64,000 nt of DNA from Thiohalocapsa sp964524185 (GTDB taxonomy: Bacteria; Pseudomonadota; Gammaproteobacteria; Chromatiales; Chromatiaceae). The stretch spans positions 1-64,000 of the forward strand of contig CAZGCI010000008.1 of NCBI GenBank assembly GCA_964524185.1, in the 5' to 3' direction. Below are positions 17,251 through 25,538 of the stretch, in pieces. The notes below the pieces were generated by a model. It saw nothing but the letters and a program-made list of their open reading frames with translations, searched no databases and was not told the DNA's origin. Numbering within the stretch: position 1 is the stretch's first letter; every line of letters starts with the position of its first letter. The position numbers were made by a program, and so were the translations under genes.

Positions 17251-18030
17251 ATGAGTCAGATCCATTTCATTGGCGGCGAGAAGGGCGGCGTGGGCAAGTC
17301 GGTGCTGGCGCGGCTCTTGGCGCAGTATCACATCGACCGGGGGCTGCCCTTCCGGGTTTTCGATACAGACCTTTCCCACGGCGCCATGATGCGTTTCTAC
17401 GGCGAGTACGCCACGCCCATCGCCCTGGACGATTTCGCCGGTGCCGACCAGCTCATGGACGCGGCGGTGGAGCGCCCGCAGAACGTGCTGGTCGATTTGG
17501 CTGCGCAGACGACGCGGCCCCTGTTCCGATGGATGAACGACAATGACCTGCCCGGGCTCGCAGCAGAGGAGGGGGTCGGCGTGGTGCTGTGGCACGTGAT
17601 GGACGACGGCGCGGACGGCATCGGGTTGCTGGAGCAGCTCTTCGCGCAGCTTCCGCTCGATGCCCGCTGCGTCGTGGTCAGAAACCTGGGCCGCGGCAAG
17701 GACTTCTCTGCCTTCGAGGCGTCCCAGGCCCGCGCAAGCGCGCATGCCCTCGGTGCCCCAGTGCTGGATCTCCCCGAGCTGCACGCGACCACCATGCGCA
17801 AGCTCGACCACGACAATCTGAGCTTCTGGGCCGCTGCCAACAACCGCGATGCCGGCCTCGGCCTGATGGAGCGTCAGCGGGTCAAGGTCTTCATGCGCAG
17901 GGCCTACGAGCAGTTCGATGCCGCCGGCGCGTCACTGTTCGTCCGCTGGGTGACGCTTGGTGAGAGCGACGTGGCGCCCACAACACCAGCGAGCCCGACC
18001 CTGGAGCCCGCGCCGGAGCCGGCGACCTGA
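17251..18030 (+). CDS. ParA/MinD-like P-loop ATPase
   Basis: 259 residues. The deviant Walker A GGEKGGVGKSVLARLLAQY (residues 8-26) and the following FDTDLSHG are typical of the MinD/ParA SIMIBI class. Walker A' Lys and Ser are present. The middle (VLVDLAAQTTRPLFRWM) corresponds to the Walker B region. The C-terminal tail is Thr/Pro-rich and disordered. Such ATPases partition plasmids, chromosomes or protein cargoes, or act in plasmid mobilisation (TraL/MobD-like). No ParB, relaxase or cargo gene is adjacent, so the role is open. A dispersed repeat copy sits directly downstream. Cytoplasmic; possibly membrane-cycling. Confidence 0.75.
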   Translation: MSQIHFIGGEKGGVGKSVLARLLAQYHIDRGLPFRVFDTDLSHGAMMRFYGEYATPIALDDFAGADQLMDAAVERPQNVLVDLAAQTTRPLFRWMNDNDLPGLAAEEGVGVVLWHVMDDGADGIGLLEQLFAQLPLDARCVVVRNLGRGKDFSAFEASQARASAHALGAPVLDLPELHATTMRKLDHDNLSFWAAANNRDAGLGLMERQRVKVFMRRAYEQFDAAGASLFVRWVTLGESDVAPTTPASPTLEPAPEPAT

Positions 18031-18124
18031 GCGCGGCGCACCCAGTGGGTGACCTGCCGGGCGCGCCAAACTCGCAGGCGGCACAGAGACGTAAAAACAC
18101 CCTGAAGCGGTCAACTGTTCTTCT

Positions 18125-18284
18125 CAGGTTCAGTAACAAGCGATCCATCTGCTCTGGACTACGAAACACGCGAAAAATCGCGAATATCCCGGAGATGCAA
18201 GCGAGATCCGGATGACTTTCGCGTATTTCGCGCCTTTGGTAGTTTGTTTCCGTCTGCGACCATCTTCATGTTGTTTCTGAACTG
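18125..18284 (-). repeat. Dispersed hairpin repeat, copy B (inverted)
   Basis: Reverse-strand copy of the element at 8473 and 44439. The hairpin core is 18159-18242; the conserved flank (GTTTCCGTCTGCG then TTCATGTTGTTTCTGAAC on the plus strand) is at 18245-18283. It lies between the convergent ends of the ParA-like gene and a methyltransferase gene. Confidence 0.85.
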
Positions 18285-18311
18285 TCACCGACTGAGTTTT
18301 TGGGCGCGTAG

Positions 18312-19208
18312 CTACGGCAATCGCACCACGAGGCGATTGATCGGCATGGAAAAGCGGCCCAGGCCGTCACCCCCTTCGCGCGCCAAGAGTGACGCGATGT
18401 CGCGCAGCATCCGCGTGCGCGACGCTGGCGAGAGCAGGAAGGCGGCATAAAAGAACCCCGCGGCCTCTCGTGCCAGCGCCTCCGGCGCCCCGAGTTGGGA
18501 GACCACTGACGCTTCGATGCGGATGTCGGCGCCGGCAAAGCTATTCGCCACCAGCTGCATCAGTGCTGTGGTCGTGCGCACGCGGCGGTCGCCCAGATCG
18601 ATTTCGCCATAGCCGGGATACTCCCGCTGGACCCAGCCATAAATGAGGTGGTGCAACTCCTCGTAGGCCGGTGCCGTGGACAACTCGCCATCGACGATGG
18701 CGGCCAGGACGCCGTTGGGGCGCAGCACACGCCGCAGTTCGCGCAGGACGGGCTCGATGGGGTCCATTAAGGTCAAGGCCCAATGGCAGAGCACCGCATC
18801 GACGCTGTGATCGGCGATGAAGGCCATCTCCTGCGCCATGCCCCGATGCAGTGCCACGGCCAGGTCCGGCACGCGCCGGCGCGCCAACGCCAACTCATCG
18901 GCGCTCATGTCGACGCCGATCAGACCGACGCGCCCTCGGAATCGCTCATGGCAGAGCGCGGTCAGTACACCGCTGCCGCAGGCCAGGTCCAGCACAGTGC
19001 GATGTTCGGCAGGCTCCACAACCTCAGCCAGCCATTCATAACTGTTGCGCCCCTGTGCATCGCGGCAGCCTGCGGCGCAGGCCTCTGTGAAACCCGGGTG
19101 CTGCCGGTGCACCTCGAGTAGATGCTCGCGCAGCTCGGCCCGGCTAGGCCGCTCACCCCGCTGCAGGCGGCGCGCCCAGGGCGTGTCGACGTTGATGACT
19201 TCCTGCAT
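18312..19208 (-). CDS. Class I SAM-dependent methyltransferase, last gene of EgtD cluster
   Basis: 298 residues. SAM-binding motif I VLDLACGSGVLTALC near residue 72, acidic motif II GVDMS, and motif post-I around AVLCHWALTLMDPIEPVLRELRRVLRPNG. The N- and C-terminal extensions (about 60 and 120 residues) are not recognised. Substrate unknown. It lies 38 bases or so after the MFS gene on the same strand, so it is the fifth gene of the egtD-phyH-methyltransferase-MFS run and probably modifies the same metabolite. Confidence 0.75.
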   Translation of the reverse strand: MQEVINVDTPWARRLQRGERPSRAELREHLLEVHRQHPGFTEACAAGCRDAQGRNSYEWLAEVVEPAEHRTVLDLACGSGVLTALCHERFRGRVGLIGVDMSADELALARRRVPDLAVALHRGMAQEMAFIADHSVDAVLCHWALTLMDPIEPVLRELRRVLRPNGVLAAIVDGELSTAPAYEELHHLIYGWVQREYPGYGEIDLGDRRVRTTTALMQLVANSFAGADIRIEASVVSQLGAPEALAREAAGFFYAAFLLSPASRTRMLRDIASLLAREGGDGLGRFSMPINRLVVRLP

Positions 19209-19246
19209 GGCGGTTGAACCTGGAAGAGAAAAAAAGCCTGGCCTGC

Positions 19247-20500
19247 CTAGGTGGGCGGCGCGCGATCGCGCAGCAGGCTCGGCAGCAGCACGGCCAAGCC
19301 CGCAGCACTGGCGCCGACCAGCAGCGACAGTGGCATTGCCTGGCGATCCAAGCCCACCCCTTGATCAATGAGCCAGCCCAGGGTTGCCGGCGCGAGCGCC
19401 GTTGCCAACACCTGCAAGGCCGCCGAAAGGGCACGAATCGCGCCTAGGTGTGCCGTGCCGTAGAGCTCCGCCCAGACGGCCCCGAACAGGATCGCCGCAG
19501 CGCCTGCGGTGGCGCCCATTAAGGCCATGAACCCGGCGGCCGCCGTCATCGAATCATCGCTCCCGAGCAACGCCAGCCCGGCCGCCAGCGGCAGCAGAAA
19601 GAACGGCAGCAGACGTATGGCCCCGCAGCGGTCAATGACCCAACCGCAGCCGAGGGCCATCGCCGTTGCACTCGCGGCGTACAGCGGATAACAAGCGGCG
19701 AAGGCCGACAGCGTCCAGCCCTTGACCTCCACCAAGTGCACTTGATGAAACAATGCCCCTGTGATAACGAACGGGGCTGTCATCACCCCCGGCAACAATG
19801 CGTAGAATCGCGCGTCGCGCAGGACCTCTGCCCGTGTCCAAGACCGATCCTGGGGACGTTCTGCCGACGGCGCCTGCACTGAGAGCGTTGCTAGGCCGTG
19901 CCGCCTTAGCCCAGTCCCCATCCACAGCACCACCGGTATGCCAATCAAGACAACGGCTGCGGCAATGCCGACCCAGACCCAGCGCCAGGTGAAGCGCCCG
20001 AGGAGGAGCGCCATCAGCAGCGGAAACAGGGCCTCACCGGCCGGATAGCCGAGAAAGGCGAGGCCCAAGGCCCGGCCGCGCTCGCGGATAAAGGTGCGGG
20101 CGACAAAGGTCATCGACAGATGACTCGACATGCCTTGCCCGAAGAGGCGCAGACCGAACAGCCCCAAACCAAGCCAAAGCGCCGTTTCAGCCCCCGCCAG
20201 CACCAGCGCAAATCCCCCCAACGCCGCCAGGGTCAAGGCGGCCAACGTGGTTGGATCGACCCGGTCCGCCGTCTTCCCGAGCCACACCAGCGTCAGCGCG
20301 CTCCCGAGTGTGGCCAGGGTATACAAGCCACCGAAGGCGCCATGACTTAAGTCCAGGTCTGCGCGCAGCGCACCGGCGAACAGCGCAATGAAATAGGTCT
20401 GGCCGATGCTGGAGCTGAAGGTCAGCAGCAGCCCGAAGCCGAGCGCGTGCACGGCCCGCCGCCCTGCTCGTCGCTGAAATGGGCGGGGGAGCGCCAACAC
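19247..20500 (-). CDS. MFS transporter in EgtD cluster
   Basis: About 417 residues with 12 hydrophobic segments and the MFS signature between helices 2 and 3 (LVWLGKTADRVD). Helix 4-5 region FGQGMSSHLSMTFVARTFIRERGRALG is typical of MFS permeases of the oxalate/formate-like branch. Start uncertain: GTG at 20500 has GAGG nine bases upstream, TTG at 20515 is the longer option. Located between two methyltransferase genes in a same-strand run, it most likely exports or imports the product made by the EgtD/PhyH/methyltransferase enzymes. Inner membrane. Confidence 0.8.
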   Translation of the reverse strand: MLALPRPFQRRAGRRAVHALGFGLLLTFSSSIGQTYFIALFAGALRADLDLSHGAFGGLYTLATLGSALTLVWLGKTADRVDPTTLAALTLAALGGFALVLAGAETALWLGLGLFGLRLFGQGMSSHLSMTFVARTFIRERGRALGLAFLGYPAGEALFPLLMALLLGRFTWRWVWVGIAAAVVLIGIPVVLWMGTGLRRHGLATLSVQAPSAERPQDRSWTRAEVLRDARFYALLPGVMTAPFVITGALFHQVHLVEVKGWTLSAFAACYPLYAASATAMALGCGWVIDRCGAIRLLPFFLLPLAAGLALLGSDDSMTAAAGFMALMGATAGAAAILFGAVWAELYGTAHLGAIRALSAALQVLATALAPATLGWLIDQGVGLDRQAMPLSLLVGASAAGLAVLLPSLLRDRAPPT

Positions 20501-20581
20501 GTTGCCACGCCTCAACCCATGGAGGGTGCGGGTGCCTTCAGCACAGGAGACGGCATGATGGTGCGGGGCATGGCCGCGGCC

Positions 20582-21424
20582 TCATCCACGATCTGCGTGC
20601 AAAAAGATCAGTTGGACGCGCTGTGCGAAGCGCCATGCGCCATCGCGCTGGCAGGTCGCCAAATAGTCGCCGGTGATGGGGTGGTCCAACAGCTGCTGCA
20701 GGCTGATGGCGTCATCGAACACGCAGCGTTGCAGGTAGCCCTCCACCTGTTGCCGTTGTGCCGACGGGGCGCCGTTTTCGTACTTGATCTCCAGCGTCTC
20801 GAAGCCCACCCCCATTTGCTCGAGCACCGCGATGATCTGCTCTGCCGTGGTGTAGGGCGTGCCTTGGCCGCCGCGAAAGGCGTCGAGGTAGTGGCGATAA
20901 AAGCGCAAATAGTGCGCATCGGCACTGGCATGGGCGATGAAGCCGATGTCCCCGGTGGCTTGCACGAAACGCTCCAGGCCTGCCTGCAACGCCTCCGCCG
21001 GCAGGGCATAGAGGGCATGCGTGGCCCAGACGATATCGAAGGCCGCGGGCTCGCACTCGAGCGCCTGCAAGGTCGCGACGTATGCCCGGCCTGCCACAAA
21101 GGGCGGCGCCAGGGCGCGGCGCGCCTCGGCGACGGAGAAGGCCGCCGGGTCGAGCAGGGCGTAGTCGATGGGTTGGATGGCGGCCGCGGCGACGTCGGCG
21201 TGCTGCACCAAGGCGCTGGGGAACTTGCCCGACCCACAGGCGACGTCGAGCAGCCTTAGCCGGCGATCACCGGCCTGCTGCTGACGCGCCTCCAGCCAGG
21301 CCTTCCAGTCCAGGGCCTCGGCCAGGTGGCGATAGTCAACCGATGCCAGGGCGTAGAAGGCCTCCATTTCCGCGCGGCCAGCCTCGCTCCAGTGCTCGCA
21401 GCTGCGCTCGAAGGTGTCGGACAT
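20582..21424 (-). CDS. Class I SAM-dependent methyltransferase in EgtD cluster
   Basis: 280 residues from the ATG at 21424. SAM-binding motif LLDVACGSGKFPSALVQ, then a PIDYALLDPA acidic loop and DIVWATHALYALP. It shares the motif I style with the other cluster methyltransferase but is otherwise different. Seven bases downstream of the PhyH gene stop, so very probably co-translated. Substrate unknown. Genomic context suggests a small amino-acid-derived molecule rather than RNA or protein. Confidence 0.75.
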   Translation of the reverse strand: MSDTFERSCEHWSEAGRAEMEAFYALASVDYRHLAEALDWKAWLEARQQQAGDRRLRLLDVACGSGKFPSALVQHADVAAAAIQPIDYALLDPAAFSVAEARRALAPPFVAGRAYVATLQALECEPAAFDIVWATHALYALPAEALQAGLERFVQATGDIGFIAHASADAHYLRFYRHYLDAFRGGQGTPYTTAEQIIAVLEQMGVGFETLEIKYENGAPSAQRQQVEGYLQRCVFDDAISLQQLLDHPITGDYLATCQRDGAWRFAQRVQLIFLHADRG

Positions 21425-21431
21425 GCGTGGG

Positions 21432-22442
21432 TCACTCCGCCGGCCAGCAGACCGGATTGAGGGGGCTGGCGGCGAGCTCGCCGGGCTGCGTGTCGGGTAT
21501 GAACTTTTGCCAATCCCCAGACACCATGGTCGGCGCGTCGACGACGCGGGCGCCGTCGGCGTAGAAGGTGTTGGCCAAGACAAGACGGCTTTGCCGGGTG
21601 CGATTCGCTGCGGCCGTGTGGAAGCAGAGATTGTGGTGGAAGCTGATCTCACCCATCTCGAAGGGGCCGTCTTCGACCGCGACCTTGTGGCTGCGGAAGA
21701 CCTCGGCCACATGGCGGTCGTAGCTGGTGTCGAACTTATTGAAGGGGATGCCTTCCACCAGCTTGTAGACGTCAATGGGCCCGGCGAAGGCGAGCGGCCC
21801 CATCGCCCGAGAGATGGGCTGCGCCGGGATCCAGGCCGTCACCACGTCCTGGGTCGCCAGCGGGAAGTGATGGTCGTCATAGTGCCAGGGGGTGCGGCCG
21901 CAGCCAGGCTCCTTGGACATGGCGTTGTCGTGGTAAAGGCGTACGCGCGGCACGCCCAGCAAGTCCGCGGCGATCTTGGCAATCCGCGGGCTCAGCACGT
22001 ATTCACGCAGCAGCCGATGGTGCAGCCACGCCAGCTCGACACTCAAAAAGCGCTCCTTGGTGCCGCCGTCGAGGACGGCATCAAAGGTGGTGCTCAGCAG
22101 TTCAACCAGCTCATGGCGCAGGCGCAGGGTTGCCGCCGGCGAGAGCACGCCGCGTAGCTTGATGAAGCCGTTGTCGCGAAAGAAGGCCCGCTCGGCGGGC
22201 GACACGGCGTACAAGGTCCGCAGTTCTTCGGCGATGGCTGCGTCGTCCACAGACGGCAGCGCCGGCAGCGGGTCAGCCTCGCTTAACGCATCCACCGGGT
22301 CATCGCGATTGTCGGCCAGGGTCAGATACCAATCCCACCAGGCCTGGTTGTCCTGCTCCCAGGGTTGGTCGACATCGCTGCGTCGCGCGTTCTCGCCGAC
22401 CAGCCTCGGGCTTGACTGCGCGGTGCTGTGGGGCACGGTCAT
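21432..22442 (-). CDS. Phytanoyl-CoA dioxygenase (PhyH) family oxygenase
   Basis: 336-residue non-haem Fe(II)/2-oxoglutarate oxygenase. The metal triad is visible: H187-x-D189 in TPWHYDDHH and distal H275 in NLCFHTAAANRT, with R281 placed to bind 2-oxoglutarate. PhyH enzymes hydroxylate or desaturate small molecules, often free amino acids, osmolytes such as ectoine, or natural product intermediates. The ATG at 22442 overlaps the egtD stop (ATGA), so translation is coupled: this enzyme probably acts on the EgtD product or a derivative. C-terminus ends close to the methyltransferase start. Confidence 0.82.
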   Translation of the reverse strand: MTVPHSTAQSSPRLVGENARRSDVDQPWEQDNQAWWDWYLTLADNRDDPVDALSEADPLPALPSVDDAAIAEELRTLYAVSPAERAFFRDNGFIKLRGVLSPAATLRLRHELVELLSTTFDAVLDGGTKERFLSVELAWLHHRLLREYVLSPRIAKIAADLLGVPRVRLYHDNAMSKEPGCGRTPWHYDDHHFPLATQDVVTAWIPAQPISRAMGPLAFAGPIDVYKLVEGIPFNKFDTSYDRHVAEVFRSHKVAVEDGPFEMGEISFHHNLCFHTAAANRTRQSRLVLANTFYADGARVVDAPTMVSGDWQKFIPDTQPGELAASPLNPVCWPAE

Positions 22443-23479
22443 CCGCGCCAAACCAGGCAATGCACACTAAACAGCGGGGCGCGCTCGCCGCCGGCGTCGG
22501 TCCAGACCTGCTCCGGCTCGAAGCCGGCGCGACGCGCCAGGCGATGGAAGCCTTCAATGCTGTACTTGTAGGAGCATTCGGTGTGGATCGACTCCCCTTC
22601 GCGAAATGCGAAGCGGCGCCCGGCGACGGATGCGCTCTGCTCCCGAGTGCTGATCAGGTGCATCTCGATGCGGCTCAACTCGGGATTGAACCAAGCGCTG
22701 TGGCGGAAGCCGGCGACGTCGAAATCGGCGTCCAGCTCGCGGTTGATGCGCGCCAGCAGGTTCAGGTTAAAGTCCGCGGTGACGCCGTCCGCGTCGTTAT
22801 AGGCGGCCTCCAAGATTGGGTGCTCCTTCACCAGGTCGACGCCAACCAGCAGACGCCCGCCCGGGCCCAACAAGTCGCCGACGCGGCGCAGGAAGCGCTC
22901 GGCGTCCGCCGGCTCGAAGTTGCCCACGGAGGACCCCGGAAAAAAGGCCGCGCGAGGGTGTTCGTGATCGTCCACCGGCAGCTGAAAGGGCACCGAATAA
23001 TCGGCGCAGACGGCATGCACCTGCAGCGCCGGGAAGGTCGCAGCCAAGGCCTCGGCAGAGCGCAGCAGATGGTCCTTGGAGATGTCCACCGGCATGTAGA
23101 CGGCGGGTCTGAGCGCTTCTAGCAGCACGCGAATCTTCAGACTGCTGCCGCTGCCGAGCTCGATGAGCAGTGCGTCGCGCCCGAGCCGCTCCGCCATTGC
23201 CGCGCCGTGGCGGCGCAGGATGTCGATCTCTGTGCGCGTGGGGTAATACTCGGGCAGCTCGCAGATGGCATCGAACAGGCTCGACCCCTGAGCGTCGTAG
23301 AAATACTTCGGCGATAGCCGTTTTTGCGGTAACGCCAAACCCTGGTGCACGTCTGCACGCATGTCCGCTGGCGCTGGATGTAAATCGTGAAAATGGACCC
23401 TCGCCGCTGCAGCGTCTGGGGTGGATTGCGGCGCAAGGGTTTCGCTGGCGCGATCTGTGGAGGTCGATTGGGCGCTCAT
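22439..23479 (-). CDS. egtD: EgtD-type L-histidine N-alpha-methyltransferase
   Basis: 346 residues; the family trimethylates histidine to hercynine, first step of ergothioneine synthesis. Motifs: FYDAQGSSLFDAICELPEYYPTR, ELGSGSSLKIRVLL (SAM), FPGSSVGNFEP, YNDADGVTADFNLNLLARIN and RIEMHL. Residues that bind histidine in Mycobacterium EgtD (N166, M252, E282) align by motif with N187, M273 and E301 here, a nearly constant offset, so histidine is the likely substrate. AAGGA about 10 bases before the ATG at 23479. First gene of a five-gene same-strand run. EgtB, EgtC and EgtE are not in the window, which is unusual for an ergothioneine operon. Confidence 0.88.
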   Translation of the reverse strand: MSAQSTSTDRASETLAPQSTPDAAAARVHFHDLHPAPADMRADVHQGLALPQKRLSPKYFYDAQGSSLFDAICELPEYYPTRTEIDILRRHGAAMAERLGRDALLIELGSGSSLKIRVLLEALRPAVYMPVDISKDHLLRSAEALAATFPALQVHAVCADYSVPFQLPVDDHEHPRAAFFPGSSVGNFEPADAERFLRRVGDLLGPGGRLLVGVDLVKEHPILEAAYNDADGVTADFNLNLLARINRELDADFDVAGFRHSAWFNPELSRIEMHLISTREQSASVAGRRFAFREGESIHTECSYKYSIEGFHRLARRAGFEPEQVWTDAGGERAPLFSVHCLVWRG

Positions 23480-24058
23480 CTTCGGTGGTTTCCTTTGGGT
23501 CGCGGTTAGGCGGCGAGGTACCGTTACTCGCGCGAACAAAGACGGCAGGTCAACGGCAGTGGGGGGGCGTGAGGGTGCATCCATGGAGAGACCGCTCCCG
23601 CCGGGGAAGCGAGCCAGACCGGCCAAATCGACTTAGGCGGTCTTGATCAACTTTCATGCCAACCGAGGCGTCGTGATGCCCGCCTTTGGCGTTGTGCTGG
23701 CGCTCACATAGCGCCCTATGCTCCCGCCAGCACCCCTTGAAGGCGAACGGCCCTACTGCGTCTAGTAGCCGGCGTCATCTGCTATGAATGTTGCCGGCAA
23801 TCGCCTGAACGATCCGGGGCGGTTTCGTCGGTCGGGACTGGCCGCCAAAGCGTCACGCTCGGCAACGCTGTGTCACTCCGGCCCAAAACTGCAGGCAAAC
23901 TATAAGAAATTCAACCGCATTCGCCGGTAGTTCGCGGCGGGTCTAAGTTTAGCCTGCCACTGGCGGCATGGTGCCGACCGGCCGACAGTGCACCGACGGC
24001 CCTCTATTTCTGTGCGAATCGTCTGGGTGGACGGCAGGTAGGTGCGGTTTCGCGCCGC
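23480..24058. other. Intergenic upstream of egtD cluster
   Basis: 579 bases without a convincing gene. It must hold the egtD promoter. The left part (23500-23640) has open frames with little coding character. No riboswitch fold or tandem repeat recognised. Confidence 0.3.
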
Positions 24059-24754
24059 TCAGCGCGACGTCTGTGAGGGCGCTGCGGCGCTGTTCGGGGA
24101 TGGCAGTGGGATCTCCACGCGCTCGGTGGTCCCGCGGGAAATGTAGTCGACGACCACAGCGTCGGGCTGCGGGATGTTGGGTAGGAAGGCGCTGCCGAAA
24201 ACGCGTCCCGCGGGTGCAAGTTCCACGGCCTTGAGTTTGCGCAGGTCGAAGTCGCGCTGGTCGCTGCCGGTCGAGCTCGACGAGGCTGCCGAGACCGCCG
24301 AGGAAACGATGCTGACGAGATACCCACCGAATGGCACCAGCTGGCCTGCCACAACGCCGGCCGTGCTGCGAGCCACGCCGTCTGCGGCGACTTCTGCAGA
24401 ATCCGGCGGCGCGTTGACCTCTGCATAGGTTGCAGCGGACTCCAGATAGCGCCCTTCGGCGTTGAGTAGCTTGACCGTCTCGATCACAACCGGGCCGTGG
24501 GTCCAGTTTTCGATGTTCAGCAGATACTCGCGCCAGCCAGGATCCTTGACGAGCGTGTCCGGGTGGCCCGCCGCGAGGATGCCCACGAGCGCGATCTGCA
24601 GTCCGTCCGCCTCGACCGCGATGGGCTCGCCGAAACGCTCCTCCGGTTGGGTGCTGGGGGCCCTATCAGGCGTCGAGCAGCCGGCGGCGCCGACGGCGAG
24701 CGCTAGCGCCGCGAGTATGACGCGGCAGCGACATAAGACGTTGTGATTGCCCAT
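24059..24754 (-). CDS. Putative lipoprotein
   Basis: 231 residues. Signal sequence ending AVGAAGC, so the Cys near residue 26 is the likely lipidation site (lipobox weak at -3). The mature part has a beta-rich domain (PIAVEADGLQIALVGILAAG; EYLLNIENWTHGPVVIETVKLLN), a Gly/Val-rich hydrophobic middle (GVVAGQLVPFGGYLVSIVSSAVS), and a C-terminal segment with GSAFLPNIPQPDAVVVDY. This resembles periplasmic or outer membrane lipoproteins of unknown role. ATG at 24754 chosen to give a normal signal peptide length. Confidence 0.65.
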   Translation of the reverse strand: MGNHNVLCRCRVILAALALAVGAAGCSTPDRAPSTQPEERFGEPIAVEADGLQIALVGILAAGHPDTLVKDPGWREYLLNIENWTHGPVVIETVKLLNAEGRYLESAATYAEVNAPPDSAEVAADGVARSTAGVVAGQLVPFGGYLVSIVSSAVSAASSSSTGSDQRDFDLRKLKAVELAPAGRVFGSAFLPNIPQPDAVVVDYISRGTTERVEIPLPSPNSAAAPSQTSR

Positions 24755-24815
24755 CAATGCATCCTCTGCGTTCCCGGCACGGAGCTGGCCAGGCCACTGC
24801 CGGACTTTAATGTAC

Positions 24816-24842
24816 ACCCGTCACACATGGGTTTTCGGCCGC
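24816..24842. repeat. 27-bp repeat, copy 1
   Basis: ACCCGTCACACATGGGTTTT followed by CGGCCGC; 26 of 27 bases identical to 52178-52204. Lies just upstream of the lipoprotein gene. Confidence 0.7.
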
Positions 24843-24890
24843 GAGGTGCATCGGCCGGTGCGCACCGATCCAGACTGCCGCATTTGGCCG

Positions 24891-25271
24891 CTAGGGCGAG
24901 ACAGGCAGGTAGACGAAGGCGCGTGGGACGCCGGCCCCAACGATCTCTATGGCCTGCGGTCTGTAGAAGTCGCCGAGGTTCACGGTCTCGCCGGCGGGGT
25001 AGGTGCCCAGGGTGATTTGGTTGCCGGTGACCCGGTATGCGCCGTCGCCGGGTGGCATTTCCAGCAGGATGCGACAGGGGGAGATGGCGCACTGTCCCGT
25101 GTCGCCGGGCTTGACGGTGACGGTGATGGCCCCGGAGGGGTTGCGCTCGAGGCCCGTACAACCGGCGAGCACCAGGCTGGCGAGCGCGAGGCTGGCGAGC
25201 ACCAGGCTTGCGAGCACCGGGCCGGCGAGCAGCCAGGGTGCGGGCCGCAGGTACCGGCGGCGGTTACACAC
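24891..25271 (-). CDS. Small lipoprotein with repetitive signal peptide
   Basis: 126 residues from a GTG at 25271 that overlaps the end of the upstream gene. The signal peptide is built of repeats (VLASLVLASLALASLVLAGC) and ends in a good lipobox LAGC. The mature domain is a compact beta-rich region with a possible disulfide (QCAISPCRI) and the segment GNQITLGTYPAGETVNLGDFY. No family recognised; likely an envelope lipoprotein. The 15-base DNA repeat in the signal peptide can change length by slippage. Confidence 0.6.
   Translation of the reverse strand: MCNRRRYLRPAPWLLAGPVLASLVLASLALASLVLAGCTGLERNPSGAITVTVKPGDTGQCAISPCRILLEMPPGDGAYRVTGNQITLGTYPAGETVNLGDFYRPQAIEIVGAGVPRAFVYLPVSP
25165..25224. 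repeat. 15-bp tandem repeat in lipoprotein signal peptide
   Basis: Four units of GCGAGCACCAGGCTG with few mismatches, in frame, encoding LASLV-type pentapeptides. Confidence 0.85.
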
Positions 25272-25536
25272 CGCGAATCGCCCGGTCCATGCGGGCCTTG
25301 GCCTCCTGCCAGGTGGCATCACCGACGGTTGCATCCACCAACAGCTCCATCAGCCCATAGGCGAGCTGGCGCGCTTCGGGATCCAGATCCCGCAGCTTCA
25401 CGAGCTTGAACAGGCAGCCGGCGCGCTCGTACTCCAGCGTGTTGGCGAGGGCGTAGAGGGTCAGGGCATTGGCCGACTCGGGTGCCTGCTCAATGAACGC
25501 AACGCTGCGCGCCAGGGCGTCGCTGCCGGACAACAT
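25264..25536 (-). CDS. Hypothetical protein next to pmbA
   Basis: 90 residues, helical, acidic (MLSGSDALARSVAFIEQAPES...). No domain recognised. It begins only two bases after the pmbA stop and ends overlapping the lipoprotein start, so it belongs to the pmbA transcript. Confidence 0.6.
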   Translation of the reverse strand: MLSGSDALARSVAFIEQAPESANALTLYALANTLEYERAGCLFKLVKLRDLDPEARQLAYGLMELLVDATVGDATWQEAKARMDRAIRGV

Positions 25537-25538
25537 GG

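Noticed and set aside
20582..21775. Longer methyltransferase start at 21775
   Set aside because: Would overlap the PhyH gene by about 340 bases; ATG at 21424 gives clean spacing.
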